A stretch of 64,000 nucleotides of DNA from Maribellus luteus (GTDB lineage Bacteria; Bacteroidota; Bacteroidia; Bacteroidales; Prolixibacteraceae): positions 62,001-126,000 of the forward strand of contig NZ_QWGR01000003.1 of NCBI RefSeq assembly GCF_003576475.1. Reading direction: 5' to 3'. A program made the position numbers and the translations under genes. The notes beneath the pieces are model-generated. The model was not told the DNA's origin and searched no databases. It saw nothing but the letters and a program-made list of their open reading frames with translations. Positions 43,714-51,298 of this stretch are shown in pieces. Each line of letters starts with the position of its first letter. Position 1 is the stretch's first letter.

Positions 43714-45228
43714 ATGAACAAAACAAAATTTGCCTGCTTATTGCTCGGGTTACTCTTTTTGCAAACAGTTCGCGCCCAGCAACCCAATTTTCTGTTTATT
43801 ATTACCGATGACCAAACATACAACGCTATTCATGCCCTGGGAAACCACGACGTACATACGCCAACCCTCGATAAAATGGTGGAAGAAGGCGTTACTTTCA
43901 CCCATACTTTTAACCAGGGATCGTGGAGTGGAGCCGTGTGCCTGGCGAGCCGGTGCATGATAAACACGGGGCAATCGGTATTCAGGGCAGCCCGCAATTT
44001 CTCCTACTTGCCCAATTGGGGAAGGATCGGAGGCGAAGAGACCCAGGTTCCGCTGTGGGGAGCCACACTCCGGCAGCATGGTTATGAAACTTTTCTGACC
44101 GGGAAATGGCATCTTTCCAACGAAGCAGCGCTCGAAAGTTTCGATTTCGCCCACGCCATTGGCGAAGGGATGTATGAGACCTACGATGAAAACGGCAGCA
44201 ACAAGTTTGCCTACGGCCGCGAAAAAGCCGACGATACTTCCTGGAGTCCCTGGAACCTGGACTATAAAGGACAATGGGCACCCTTTGTTACCGATATTGT
44301 TTACAACGAGAATGGGAAAGCAAAAATAAGCGCCACTTATACCGTTAAAGAACACACCTCTGAATTATATGCCAACAAGGCCATAAATTACCTTTTAACC
44401 CATGTCAAAAACAGCGAAAAGCCCTTCTTTATGTATGTGGCATTTAATGCCCCGCACGATCCTCGGCAATCGCCCAAAGAGTTTGTTGACATGTACCCTG
44501 CCCAAGAAATGAAGATTCCGGACAATTACCTTCCGGAACATCCGTTCGACCAGGGCGACAAGAGGATCCGTGACGAAATGCTCGCTCCTTTTCCCCGCTC
44601 AAAAAACGCCGTTCAGTTGCACCTTCGCGAATATTATGCAATAATCACCCATGCCGACCACGAAATCGGGAGAATTATGAAGGCCCTTGAAGCCTCGGGA
44701 AAAATGGAAAATACCTACGTGATCCTCACCTCCGACCACGGCCTGGCGGTAGGACAACACGGGCTGATGGGGAAACAAAACCAGTACGACCACAGCGTTC
44801 GGATGCCATTAATGATTATCGGCCCAGGATTAACTCCCGGAAAAAAGATTGACGAACAGGTTTACATGCAAAGTATGTATGCCACCTCCTGCGATCTGGC
44901 AGGAATCAGCATTCCGCAAACCGTGGATTTCAAAAGTCTGAAACCGTTGCTAACCGATGATAATGCAAAAGGTGAGGAGTACATTTTCGGGGCATACAAA
45001 AACCTGCAACGAATGGTGCGCTCGCAGCAATACAAGTTGATTGTTTACCCCGAAGTTGCCCGCATGCAATTGTTCGACGTAAAACATGACCCACTGGAGC
45101 TAAACGATCTTTCCGATGATCCGCATTATTCTGAAATCAAATCAAAAATGATTGAGAAGTTGAAAGAACAACAGGCGAAATTTGGAGACCAGTTGAATTT
45201 ACGCACTACCTTTCCCGCTTATTTTTAA
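43714..45228 (+). CDS. Secreted sulfatase (S1-type, CxAxR)
   Basis: A 504-residue exported sulfatase of the alkaline phosphatase superfamily. The signal peptide ends at VRAQ. Metal ligands lie in NFLFIITDDQTYN; the catalytic Cys C76 in VCLASRCMINTG fits CxAxR, a site that must be oxidised to formylglycine by an anaerobic sulfatase-maturating enzyme or equivalent. Further sites are FLTGKWHLS and ILTSDHGLAVGQHGLMGKQ. It probably removes sulfate esters from glycans of the locus; the linkage is unknown. The ATG at 43714 is chosen over the TTG at 43687. GH29 follows after ~43 bp. Confidence 0.92.
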   Translation: MNKTKFACLLLGLLFLQTVRAQQPNFLFIITDDQTYNAIHALGNHDVHTPTLDKMVEEGVTFTHTFNQGSWSGAVCLASRCMINTGQSVFRAARNFSYLPNWGRIGGEETQVPLWGATLRQHGYETFLTGKWHLSNEAALESFDFAHAIGEGMYETYDENGSNKFAYGREKADDTSWSPWNLDYKGQWAPFVTDIVYNENGKAKISATYTVKEHTSELYANKAINYLLTHVKNSEKPFFMYVAFNAPHDPRQSPKEFVDMYPAQEMKIPDNYLPEHPFDQGDKRIRDEMLAPFPRSKNAVQLHLREYYAIITHADHEIGRIMKALEASGKMENTYVILTSDHGLAVGQHGLMGKQNQYDHSVRMPLMIIGPGLTPGKKIDEQVYMQSMYATSCDLAGISIPQTVDFKSLKPLLTDDNAKGEEYIFGAYKNLQRMVRSQQYKLIVYPEVARMQLFDVKHDPLELNDLSDDPHYSEIKSKMIEKLKEQQAKFGDQLNLRTTFPAYF

Positions 45229-45271
45229 ATATTTGAATAGAAAAATAAAACGTCAAGCAAATAATATCACC

Positions 45272-47383
45272 ATGAATAAGATTCTTGTTTTTATCTCTTT
45301 TGCATTGCTGCTTGGAGCATGTTCTCCTACACAAGTAGCGCCGCCACTACCGTTTGGTCCTTTGCCCAACAAACAACAGATGCAGTGGCACAATACCGAG
45401 TTTTACGGCTTTGTACACTTTACCATCAATACTTTCACTGACAAAGAATGGGGTTTTGGCAACGAATCGCCCGAATTGTTTAATCCCAGCGATTTTAATG
45501 CAGCCCAGATTGTTAAAACAACGAAAGATGCAGGCATGAAAGGATTGATCCTGACCTGCAAACACCACGATGGCTTCTGCCTGTGGCCTACCAAAACCAC
45601 GGAACACAATATTTCTAAGTCGCCGTTTGAAAACGGAAAAGGAGACATCGTTCGGGCAATCTCCGACGAATGTCGCAAACAGGGTTTGAAATTCGGAGTT
45701 TATTTATCTCCCTGGGACAGAAATAATCCGGCATACGGAACGCCTGCATACATCGATATTTTCAGGGCGCAGCTAACTGAACTGCTAACCAGTTATGGCG
45801 ATGTTTTCGAAGTCTGGTTCGATGGAGCCAACGGAGGGACCGGCTATTACGGAGGTGCCAACGAAAAAAGAGAGATCAACCGCGTATCGTATTACGACTG
45901 GGACAATACTTTTGCGCTGGTTCGCAAATTACAACCCAATGCAGCTATTTTCTCCGACATTGGCCCCGATGCCCGCTGGGTAGGCACTGAAGCCGGGTTT
46001 TCGGGAGACCCCTGCTGGAATCGCTATACCCCCGAGGGACGTGAACCCGGAATTCCTCCGGCAAACGGACAAACCAAATACTGGGAGGCACTGAACGGCC
46101 ACCGCGAAGGAAAATACTGGATGCCCGCCGAAGTTGATGTTTCTATTCGTCCGGGGTGGTTTTACCACATGTCGGAAGACGACAAGGTTAAAACTCCCGA
46201 GAAGCTGCTGGATATTTACTACAACAGCATCGGCCACGGGGCAACATTCCTGTTGAATCTGCCACCTGACAGGCGGGGACAAATTCACGAAAACGACATT
46301 AAATCACTAAATGAATTCAAAACCATATTGGATGAAACTTTTTCGGTTGACCTAACAAAGGGAGCTAAAGTAACGGCAAGTAACGTACGGGGAAATTCAA
46401 AAAACTACCAGGCGCAAAATGTACTGGATGATGATCCGGATACTTACTGGGCAAGCGATGACGAAATTCTGACCAATGAATTAGTGATTAATTTTCAGGA
46501 AACAACCAGTTTCAATCTTGTAAACATACAGGAATACATAGCGTTGGGACAGCGTGTTTGGGGCTGGACATTAGACAAATGGGAGAATGAACAATGGGTT
46601 CAGTTTACCTCCGGCGAGTCGATCGGCCATCGCAGACTATGGCGTGGCCCGATGCAAACAACATCTAGATTACGATTGCGCATTACCCAGGCCGGTGCCT
46701 GTCCGCTAATCTCCAAATTTTCGGTACACAGCGAACCGTCTTACCTCGTTCCTCCAACAATCGCCAGGGATAAGGATGGGAACCTCACCATTGCAGGACA
46801 AAAAGAAATCCGTTATACAACAGATGGTTCTGATCCAGACCAGAAATCGATGACTTTCACAACTCCGTTTGACTTTTCAGACGGAGGTGTAGTGAAAGCG
46901 AAAATCTTTACAAACGGAAAAGCCGGGACCACCGCCATCAAACAGTTTAATTATCTGAAGAAGAAATGGAAAGTGATATCCGGTAACGAAGACAGTCACA
47001 ATAACAACAATCTTTTCGACGAAGATGAAACAACCGTATGGGTTTCAACGTCGAAAGGCAAAGGTAACCTTGTTGTAGATATGGGAGAAACACTTGCCTT
47101 AAAGTCTTTTTCGATGTTTCCGCGCAAAGACGGAATAAAGTCGGGGTTGATCACCCGCTATCAACTGTGGGTAGCAAACGACACTACCAACTGGGCACTC
47201 ATAAAAGAGGGTGAGTTTTCGAATATTTATAACAATCCTGTTGAACAGGTAATTCCTTTTAAAGAAACCCGAAACGCCCGGTACCTGAAATTTGTATTCG
47301 ATGGCATAGTAAACGATAGCGAAGCCCAAATTGCAGAGATAGGAGTTTCTGTCGAAAAAACAAATCTGAAAACAACAATGTAA
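45272..47383 (+). CDS. GH29 alpha-L-fucosidase with C-terminal CBM32-like domains
   Basis: A 703-residue lipoprotein (lipobox LGAC). The GH29 TIM barrel (~30-350) has LTCKHHDGFCLWPT, the catalytic nucleophile D184 in FEVWFDGANGG, and LLDIYYNSIGHGATFLLNLPP. Then come an F5/8-type C (CBM32-like) segment (~370-490), a chitobiase-like strand pair (IRYTTDGSDPDQKS) and a second discoidin-like domain at the C-terminus. It removes fucose with retention. The ATG at 45272 puts the lipobox correctly; the ATG at 45233 would add 13 residues. A strong terminator follows. Confidence 0.93.
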   Translation: MNKILVFISFALLLGACSPTQVAPPLPFGPLPNKQQMQWHNTEFYGFVHFTINTFTDKEWGFGNESPELFNPSDFNAAQIVKTTKDAGMKGLILTCKHHDGFCLWPTKTTEHNISKSPFENGKGDIVRAISDECRKQGLKFGVYLSPWDRNNPAYGTPAYIDIFRAQLTELLTSYGDVFEVWFDGANGGTGYYGGANEKREINRVSYYDWDNTFALVRKLQPNAAIFSDIGPDARWVGTEAGFSGDPCWNRYTPEGREPGIPPANGQTKYWEALNGHREGKYWMPAEVDVSIRPGWFYHMSEDDKVKTPEKLLDIYYNSIGHGATFLLNLPPDRRGQIHENDIKSLNEFKTILDETFSVDLTKGAKVTASNVRGNSKNYQAQNVLDDDPDTYWASDDEILTNELVINFQETTSFNLVNIQEYIALGQRVWGWTLDKWENEQWVQFTSGESIGHRRLWRGPMQTTSRLRLRITQAGACPLISKFSVHSEPSYLVPPTIARDKDGNLTIAGQKEIRYTTDGSDPDQKSMTFTTPFDFSDGGVVKAKIFTNGKAGTTAIKQFNYLKKKWKVISGNEDSHNNNNLFDEDETTVWVSTSKGKGNLVVDMGETLALKSFSMFPRKDGIKSGLITRYQLWVANDTTNWALIKEGEFSNIYNNPVEQVIPFKETRNARYLKFVFDGIVNDSEAQIAEIGVSVEKTNLKTTM

Positions 47384-47430
47384 TTAAGCAACACAGGCAC
47401 TTAATACGTTAAAAGACCAAAAACAAAGCG

Positions 47431-47472
47431 ACAATGTTCATAGAGTTTTTCTCTATGAACATTGTTTTTTTT
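47431..47472 (+). terminator. Strong terminator after GH29
   Basis: ACAATGTTCATAGAG pairs with CTCTATGAACATTGT (15 bp) around a 5-nt T loop, followed by eight T. It ends the first enzyme block and also faces the convergent DUF1080 gene. Confidence 0.92.
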
Positions 47473-47504
47473 GATCTAGAAAGAATCATATCTCCCCGGA
47501 TAAA

Positions 47505-48206
47505 TCAGGGTAATTCAACGATTTTCAGGTTACGAAAATGAATTTCAGCCCCTTCTGATTCCAAACAAATGTATCCTTCTGTCTTTGACGATTTGCTGAT
47601 CCCGTTTACAAACTTTCCGTTTACCGAAAGCTTGATGGTTCCATCCACGCAAACCACGTCGTAAACATTCCATTCTCCTTTGCCTTTGCAACGGTTCTCA
47701 ATGGATTTACTCCGTTCGCCACGCGGATTATCCGGCACAGTTTTAACTCCACCCACACCAAACAGCTCACCGTGCACATAGGCAATCGGCGGCTCCTTGC
47801 CATCTCTTGTGTTAAGTTTCACCCAATCGAGTTCCAGCATTTGCACCTCCACACCGTTGGGCAGACGGTTGGTTTCATCGGCATTGGCATCGCTCCACAC
47901 AAACGTTCCCGAATTTCCACCCGCTTCCATGTGCTTCCATTCAATGTGCATTATAAAGTTGCGGTATTTTTTTGCCGAACGGATAACCCCGATGGGTTGT
48001 CCCTTGCAAATCAGTTCTTCGCCATTCTTCTTCCACGTTTCAGTCAGGGTGTTTACCTGGATCCATTCAATGGCTTCGCCTTTGGCTTTTTGTCCATCCA
48101 CCACTTTTCTCCATGGTACAACTTCGCCAAACGTAAATAGTTTTTCCTGTGCTTGGGCCGAGAAAACGGCCATGATCAGAACCAAAACAACAGTTGTATG
48201 CTTCAT
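47505..48206 (-). CDS. Secreted DUF1080 protein (3-keto-disaccharide hydrolase type)
   Basis: A 233-residue exported protein with a signal peptide ending SAQAQ and a DUF1080 jelly-roll domain. Typical blocks are NFIMHIEWKHMEAGGNSGTF, LPNGVEVQMLELDW, WNVYDVVCVDGTIKLSVNGK and GYICLESEGAEIHFRNLKI. DUF1080 members have been linked to cleavage of 3-keto-glycosides produced by Gfo/Idh/MocA-type glycoside oxidoreductases. Here such an oxidoreductase gene lies 25 bp upstream on the same strand, making that role plausible. The pair runs opposite to the rest of the PUL. Confidence 0.85.
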   Translation of the reverse strand: MKHTTVVLVLIMAVFSAQAQEKLFTFGEVVPWRKVVDGQKAKGEAIEWIQVNTLTETWKKNGEELICKGQPIGVIRSAKKYRNFIMHIEWKHMEAGGNSGTFVWSDANADETNRLPNGVEVQMLELDWVKLNTRDGKEPPIAYVHGELFGVGGVKTVPDNPRGERSKSIENRCKGKGEWNVYDVVCVDGTIKLSVNGKFVNGISKSSKTEGYICLESEGAEIHFRNLKIVELP

Positions 48207-48231
48207 TTCTTTAATTTTTCTGAATTCTGAA

Positions 48232-49572
48232 CTAACTCAATTTATTTGCCTCGCCTGCCAGCGGAACTTCACTACTGATCTCTGCCACCGGACCAAAAGC
48301 ATAGGTTTTAGGTCCCAGGTAAAGATCCGAATTCATCACTTCGTCCCAGGTAACCTCTTTCCCGGTATAGGCAGCAATACGCCCCATAATGGCAGTAATG
48401 GTTGAATTCACCTGAGCTTCAGCGTCGTTTACAGCCTTGCCGGTACGTATGGCTGTTACCAGGTTAATGTGTTCCTGCACAAAAGGGTTGGTCACTTTCC
48501 ATTTCGGATCGGTAACACCTTCCTCCCACTTCGGATAAGTCCAGATTTCATTGCCCTGTGTGTCAAGAATATGCCCCGAAGCAATGGCAATACCCTTGGT
48601 GCCGACAATGCGTTCCACTTTCCCGTTGGTACAACCGTTTATTTGCCGCGATGCACAGTGTGTGCGCATTCCGTTTTCATATTCATATTCGATGCTAAAA
48701 AAATCATACAAATCGCCGGTTAACCGCCGTTGTCTTCCGCCGTAGCCAATTGCTTTTTTCGGATTTTCGCCCAGGAACCAGTTCATTACATCAATTTCGT
48801 GAATAAACTGCTCGGCAATATGGTCGCCCGAAAGCCAGCAATGATTGACCCAATTCCGCAGCATAAATTCCATGTCCGTCCGCTCGGGTTGACGCCTGCG
48901 GTGCCAAAGCGCTCCTCCGTTGCGAATAATGTTGGCACCGACGATTTCGCCGATATCGCCATTCTTCACTTTCAAAGCCGTGGTCATGTAATCTTTCTGA
49001 ACCCGCCGAATTGTACCGCTCACCATCGAAAGTTCCAAAGCTTCTGCTTTTTTGGAAGAAGCCAGCACCGACCGCGCGCCCACCGGATCAACCGCACATG
49101 GTTTTTCCATAAAAACATGCTTCCGCGCATTGATGGCAGCCTCTACATGAACCGGACGAAAATGAGGCGGTGTACATAACAGCACCAAATCCACTCCCGA
49201 ATCGATCACTTTCTGATAAGCATCAAACCCGAGGAAACAATTTTCATCGGCAATTTCTACTCCGCGTTCCTTTTTGAGCTGCTCGCGGCAGTTGTCAATT
49301 TTATCCTGAAACACATCTCCCAGGGCAACAACCTGCAGGTTTGGGCCGGCATCCAGAAAATTGATAACCGCTCCGGTCCCGCGTCCTCCGCAACCAACCA
49401 AACCGGCTTTCAGCACTTTCCCATCGGGGGCCTGCTCGAGAAGGTCAGGCACAATATCTTCACTTTTCTTTGTTTTTTCAGAGGAACAGGCTACCAGAAC
49501 AGTTGCCATTCCAAGCGTTCCAACCGTTGCTTTGGTCAGAAAGCTTCTTCTATCGAGATCTTTTACAGACAT
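48232..49572 (-). CDS. Secreted Gfo/Idh/MocA-family oxidoreductase with Tat and lipobox signals
   Basis: A 446-residue NAD(P)-dependent oxidoreductase exported by Tat: LDRRSFLTKATVGTLGMATV is followed by a lipobox VLVAC (C29). The Rossmann fold starts at LKAGLVGCGGRGTGAVI; the EKP motif is in HVFMEKPCAVDP, and the C-terminal alpha/beta domain has HDIDV-like HEIDVMNWFLGENP. Tat export fits a protein that carries bound NAD(P). It forms an operon with DUF1080 and may perform 3-oxidation of glycosides in the periplasm. GH109 was considered but its motifs do not match. Confidence 0.88.
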   Translation of the reverse strand: MSVKDLDRRSFLTKATVGTLGMATVLVACSSEKTKKSEDIVPDLLEQAPDGKVLKAGLVGCGGRGTGAVINFLDAGPNLQVVALGDVFQDKIDNCREQLKKERGVEIADENCFLGFDAYQKVIDSGVDLVLLCTPPHFRPVHVEAAINARKHVFMEKPCAVDPVGARSVLASSKKAEALELSMVSGTIRRVQKDYMTTALKVKNGDIGEIVGANIIRNGGALWHRRRQPERTDMEFMLRNWVNHCWLSGDHIAEQFIHEIDVMNWFLGENPKKAIGYGGRQRRLTGDLYDFFSIEYEYENGMRTHCASRQINGCTNGKVERIVGTKGIAIASGHILDTQGNEIWTYPKWEEGVTDPKWKVTNPFVQEHINLVTAIRTGKAVNDAEAQVNSTITAIMGRIAAYTGKEVTWDEVMNSDLYLGPKTYAFGPVAEISSEVPLAGEANKLS

Positions 49573-49899
49573 AGTTAATTTTATTGGGTTCAGACTGACG
49601 AATTTAGCATAAATGTCGCAGATTCCTAAAACCCCGAAAGGTTTTTAGCCTCAATTCTTTATTGTTAAATAGATTTTATTAAATGTATACAAGAATCCAG
49701 ACAGAAGTTGTTCTCTCTGCAAAAATTTGGATAAAACTGCTTCTTACTTTTTAAAATAAATCACTTTCATGTTCGTCTTCTTTTTTATTAAACCCGTAAC
49801 ATCTAATTTGGAGCACTAATAACTCTGACATTACCTTGTCTGGGGAAAATTCGGGATATGATGGGCAGTTGCTTTGGAAACCTTAACTCAGAAAAATAA
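49573..49899. promoter_or_regulatory. Divergent intergenic region (oxidoreductase / GH76-like)
   Basis: About 327 bp between divergent genes. On the minus strand TAAATTCG (49599-49606) is a one-base variant of TAnnTTTG, ~27 bp before the oxidoreductase ATG. On the plus strand CTAATTTGG near 49803 is a weaker candidate for GH76-like. A shared regulator site would be expected here, but no clear repeat was found by eye. Confidence 0.35.
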
Positions 49900-51297
49900 A
49901 TGGAACGAAGAAAATTCATAGAACTAGGTGCGGCATTTTCGGTACTGGCCGGATCAGGATGGCTCTCCGCCTGCACAAGCGGCAACAAAAATAGCGCCCC
50001 GGAAGCAATTAAAAGCAAGGCGATAGCAGCTTTCAACCGGTTTGAGGAAGTATGGAATTTCAACGATTTCTGGAAACGGGGAAATACCTTCGATTCCTGT
50101 CTTGTTTTCGTAAATGCCCTGGCAAGTCGCTGGCCCGAAGACCCGGAAGTTCTACGAATAAAAACCCGCGTGAAATCGATGCTGGAAGAAAACCTGTTGT
50201 TTTTCAAGCGTTTTGATCCCGGCAGTTTATGGGCCGACGATTTTGGCTGGTGGGGACTGATGGCCATCAACGCCCGCAAATTTCTGCTAAACATGAACGA
50301 GCGCGATCTTGCCGAATCCTACTACCGGTTGTCGACCGACCTGTGTTGGGAGTACAAACGGAAAACAGCTTACGACTCAACGCCTGACGCCCAGCCCGTG
50401 CCGCATGGCTGCCGAAACGGCGATGCCAACGGCGACAGTCGGGGTGTGAAAAACACGGTTACCAATGTTTTGCTCTTCCTTCTCTCGTCCCGCATTTATC
50501 GCATGAACAAGGAAGAACGCAGGGATAACAATGAAAAACACCTCGAACTTGCCTGCCGCCAGTGGCTGTGGTTCGATCAGTGGTTTGAGCTCGGCCAGTA
50601 TCAATACCTGAAAAAAATTGGTGATGATGCAGCCTTGGTACAGGAACGTCCGATGGCTTTTTTTGAAGGATCTGACTATACCGAAAAGATTCATCCTCCG
50701 TGGGCGGAAGGCTGGGTATGGTCGGGCGACCAGGGAATGTTGGTAGCCGCCCTGGCCGACATGCTCGCTATAAAAGTCGATGCAGCAACCTGGCTAAGCT
50801 CCAACAACACCGATCGTGATTTTAACGCACAGGCATTTGAGCGCAAGCTGAAAAACTACATCCGACTAATAACCAATGGAGTAAAAGAAGCCCTGGTTTT
50901 TCCGAAAGACCAGATTTTTCGCGAAGCCCCCTGCTATTCGAGCTTTGGCCCGGTTCACGGAAACGACTACCTGGCCGGTCGCGGAATAATGCTGCGCTAC
51001 CTCGGGCAACCAGATATCGCAGCACTGCTGAATGTTGATTTGAGCGAGAATATAAAAGCCACCGCCAACGCGATTTGGGAGACCCGCGATCCTCAGAATA
51101 ACCAGTTTCGCCCCGAATTTACCTCCCCGGAAAACGACCGTGAGTACATTCAGTATTTTAAGAGCAAATGGGGACTGGCTGATGATGTTACCCAATGGGA
51201 CATTGAAAAAATGGCGCCCCAAAACCGAGACGGAGTTTGTCAGTCCATTGGCCTCGATATGTTTGGAGCATTAATCCGTAACCTAAAGAAAAGCTAA
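49900..51297 (+). CDS. GH76-like (alpha/alpha)-barrel lipoprotein
   Basis: A 465-residue exported protein. The N-terminus has both a twin-arginine-like MERRKFIEL and a lipobox WLSAC (C25). The body is helical. The key hint is LWADDFGWWGLMAIN: an adjacent Asp pair (D113-D114) before Trp-Trp, as in the catalytic DD motif of GH76 alpha-1,6-mannanases. A later GWVWSGDQGMLVAALADML block is also like GH76. Overall similarity is only partial, so a related but distinct (alpha/alpha)6 glycosidase or lyase family is possible. Its stop is 1 bp from the next start, so the two genes are tightly coupled. Confidence 0.65.
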   Translation: MERRKFIELGAAFSVLAGSGWLSACTSGNKNSAPEAIKSKAIAAFNRFEEVWNFNDFWKRGNTFDSCLVFVNALASRWPEDPEVLRIKTRVKSMLEENLLFFKRFDPGSLWADDFGWWGLMAINARKFLLNMNERDLAESYYRLSTDLCWEYKRKTAYDSTPDAQPVPHGCRNGDANGDSRGVKNTVTNVLLFLLSSRIYRMNKEERRDNNEKHLELACRQWLWFDQWFELGQYQYLKKIGDDAALVQERPMAFFEGSDYTEKIHPPWAEGWVWSGDQGMLVAALADMLAIKVDAATWLSSNNTDRDFNAQAFERKLKNYIRLITNGVKEALVFPKDQIFREAPCYSSFGPVHGNDYLAGRGIMLRYLGQPDIAALLNVDLSENIKATANAIWETRDPQNNQFRPEFTSPENDREYIQYFKSKWGLADDVTQWDIEKMAPQNRDGVCQSIGLDMFGALIRNLKKS

Positions 51298-51298
51298 C

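Noticed and set aside
47797-48405. 202-codon plus-strand ORF across the DUF1080 gene and the intergenic gap
   Set aside because: Opposes a conserved DUF1080 reading frame and its composition is unlike local proteins.
48232-49572. GH109 alpha-N-acetylgalactosaminidase assignment for the Tat-exported oxidoreductase
   Set aside because: Export and length fit, but the EKP motif and flanking blocks are those of ordinary Gfo/Idh/MocA proteins, not the GH109 pattern as I recall it.
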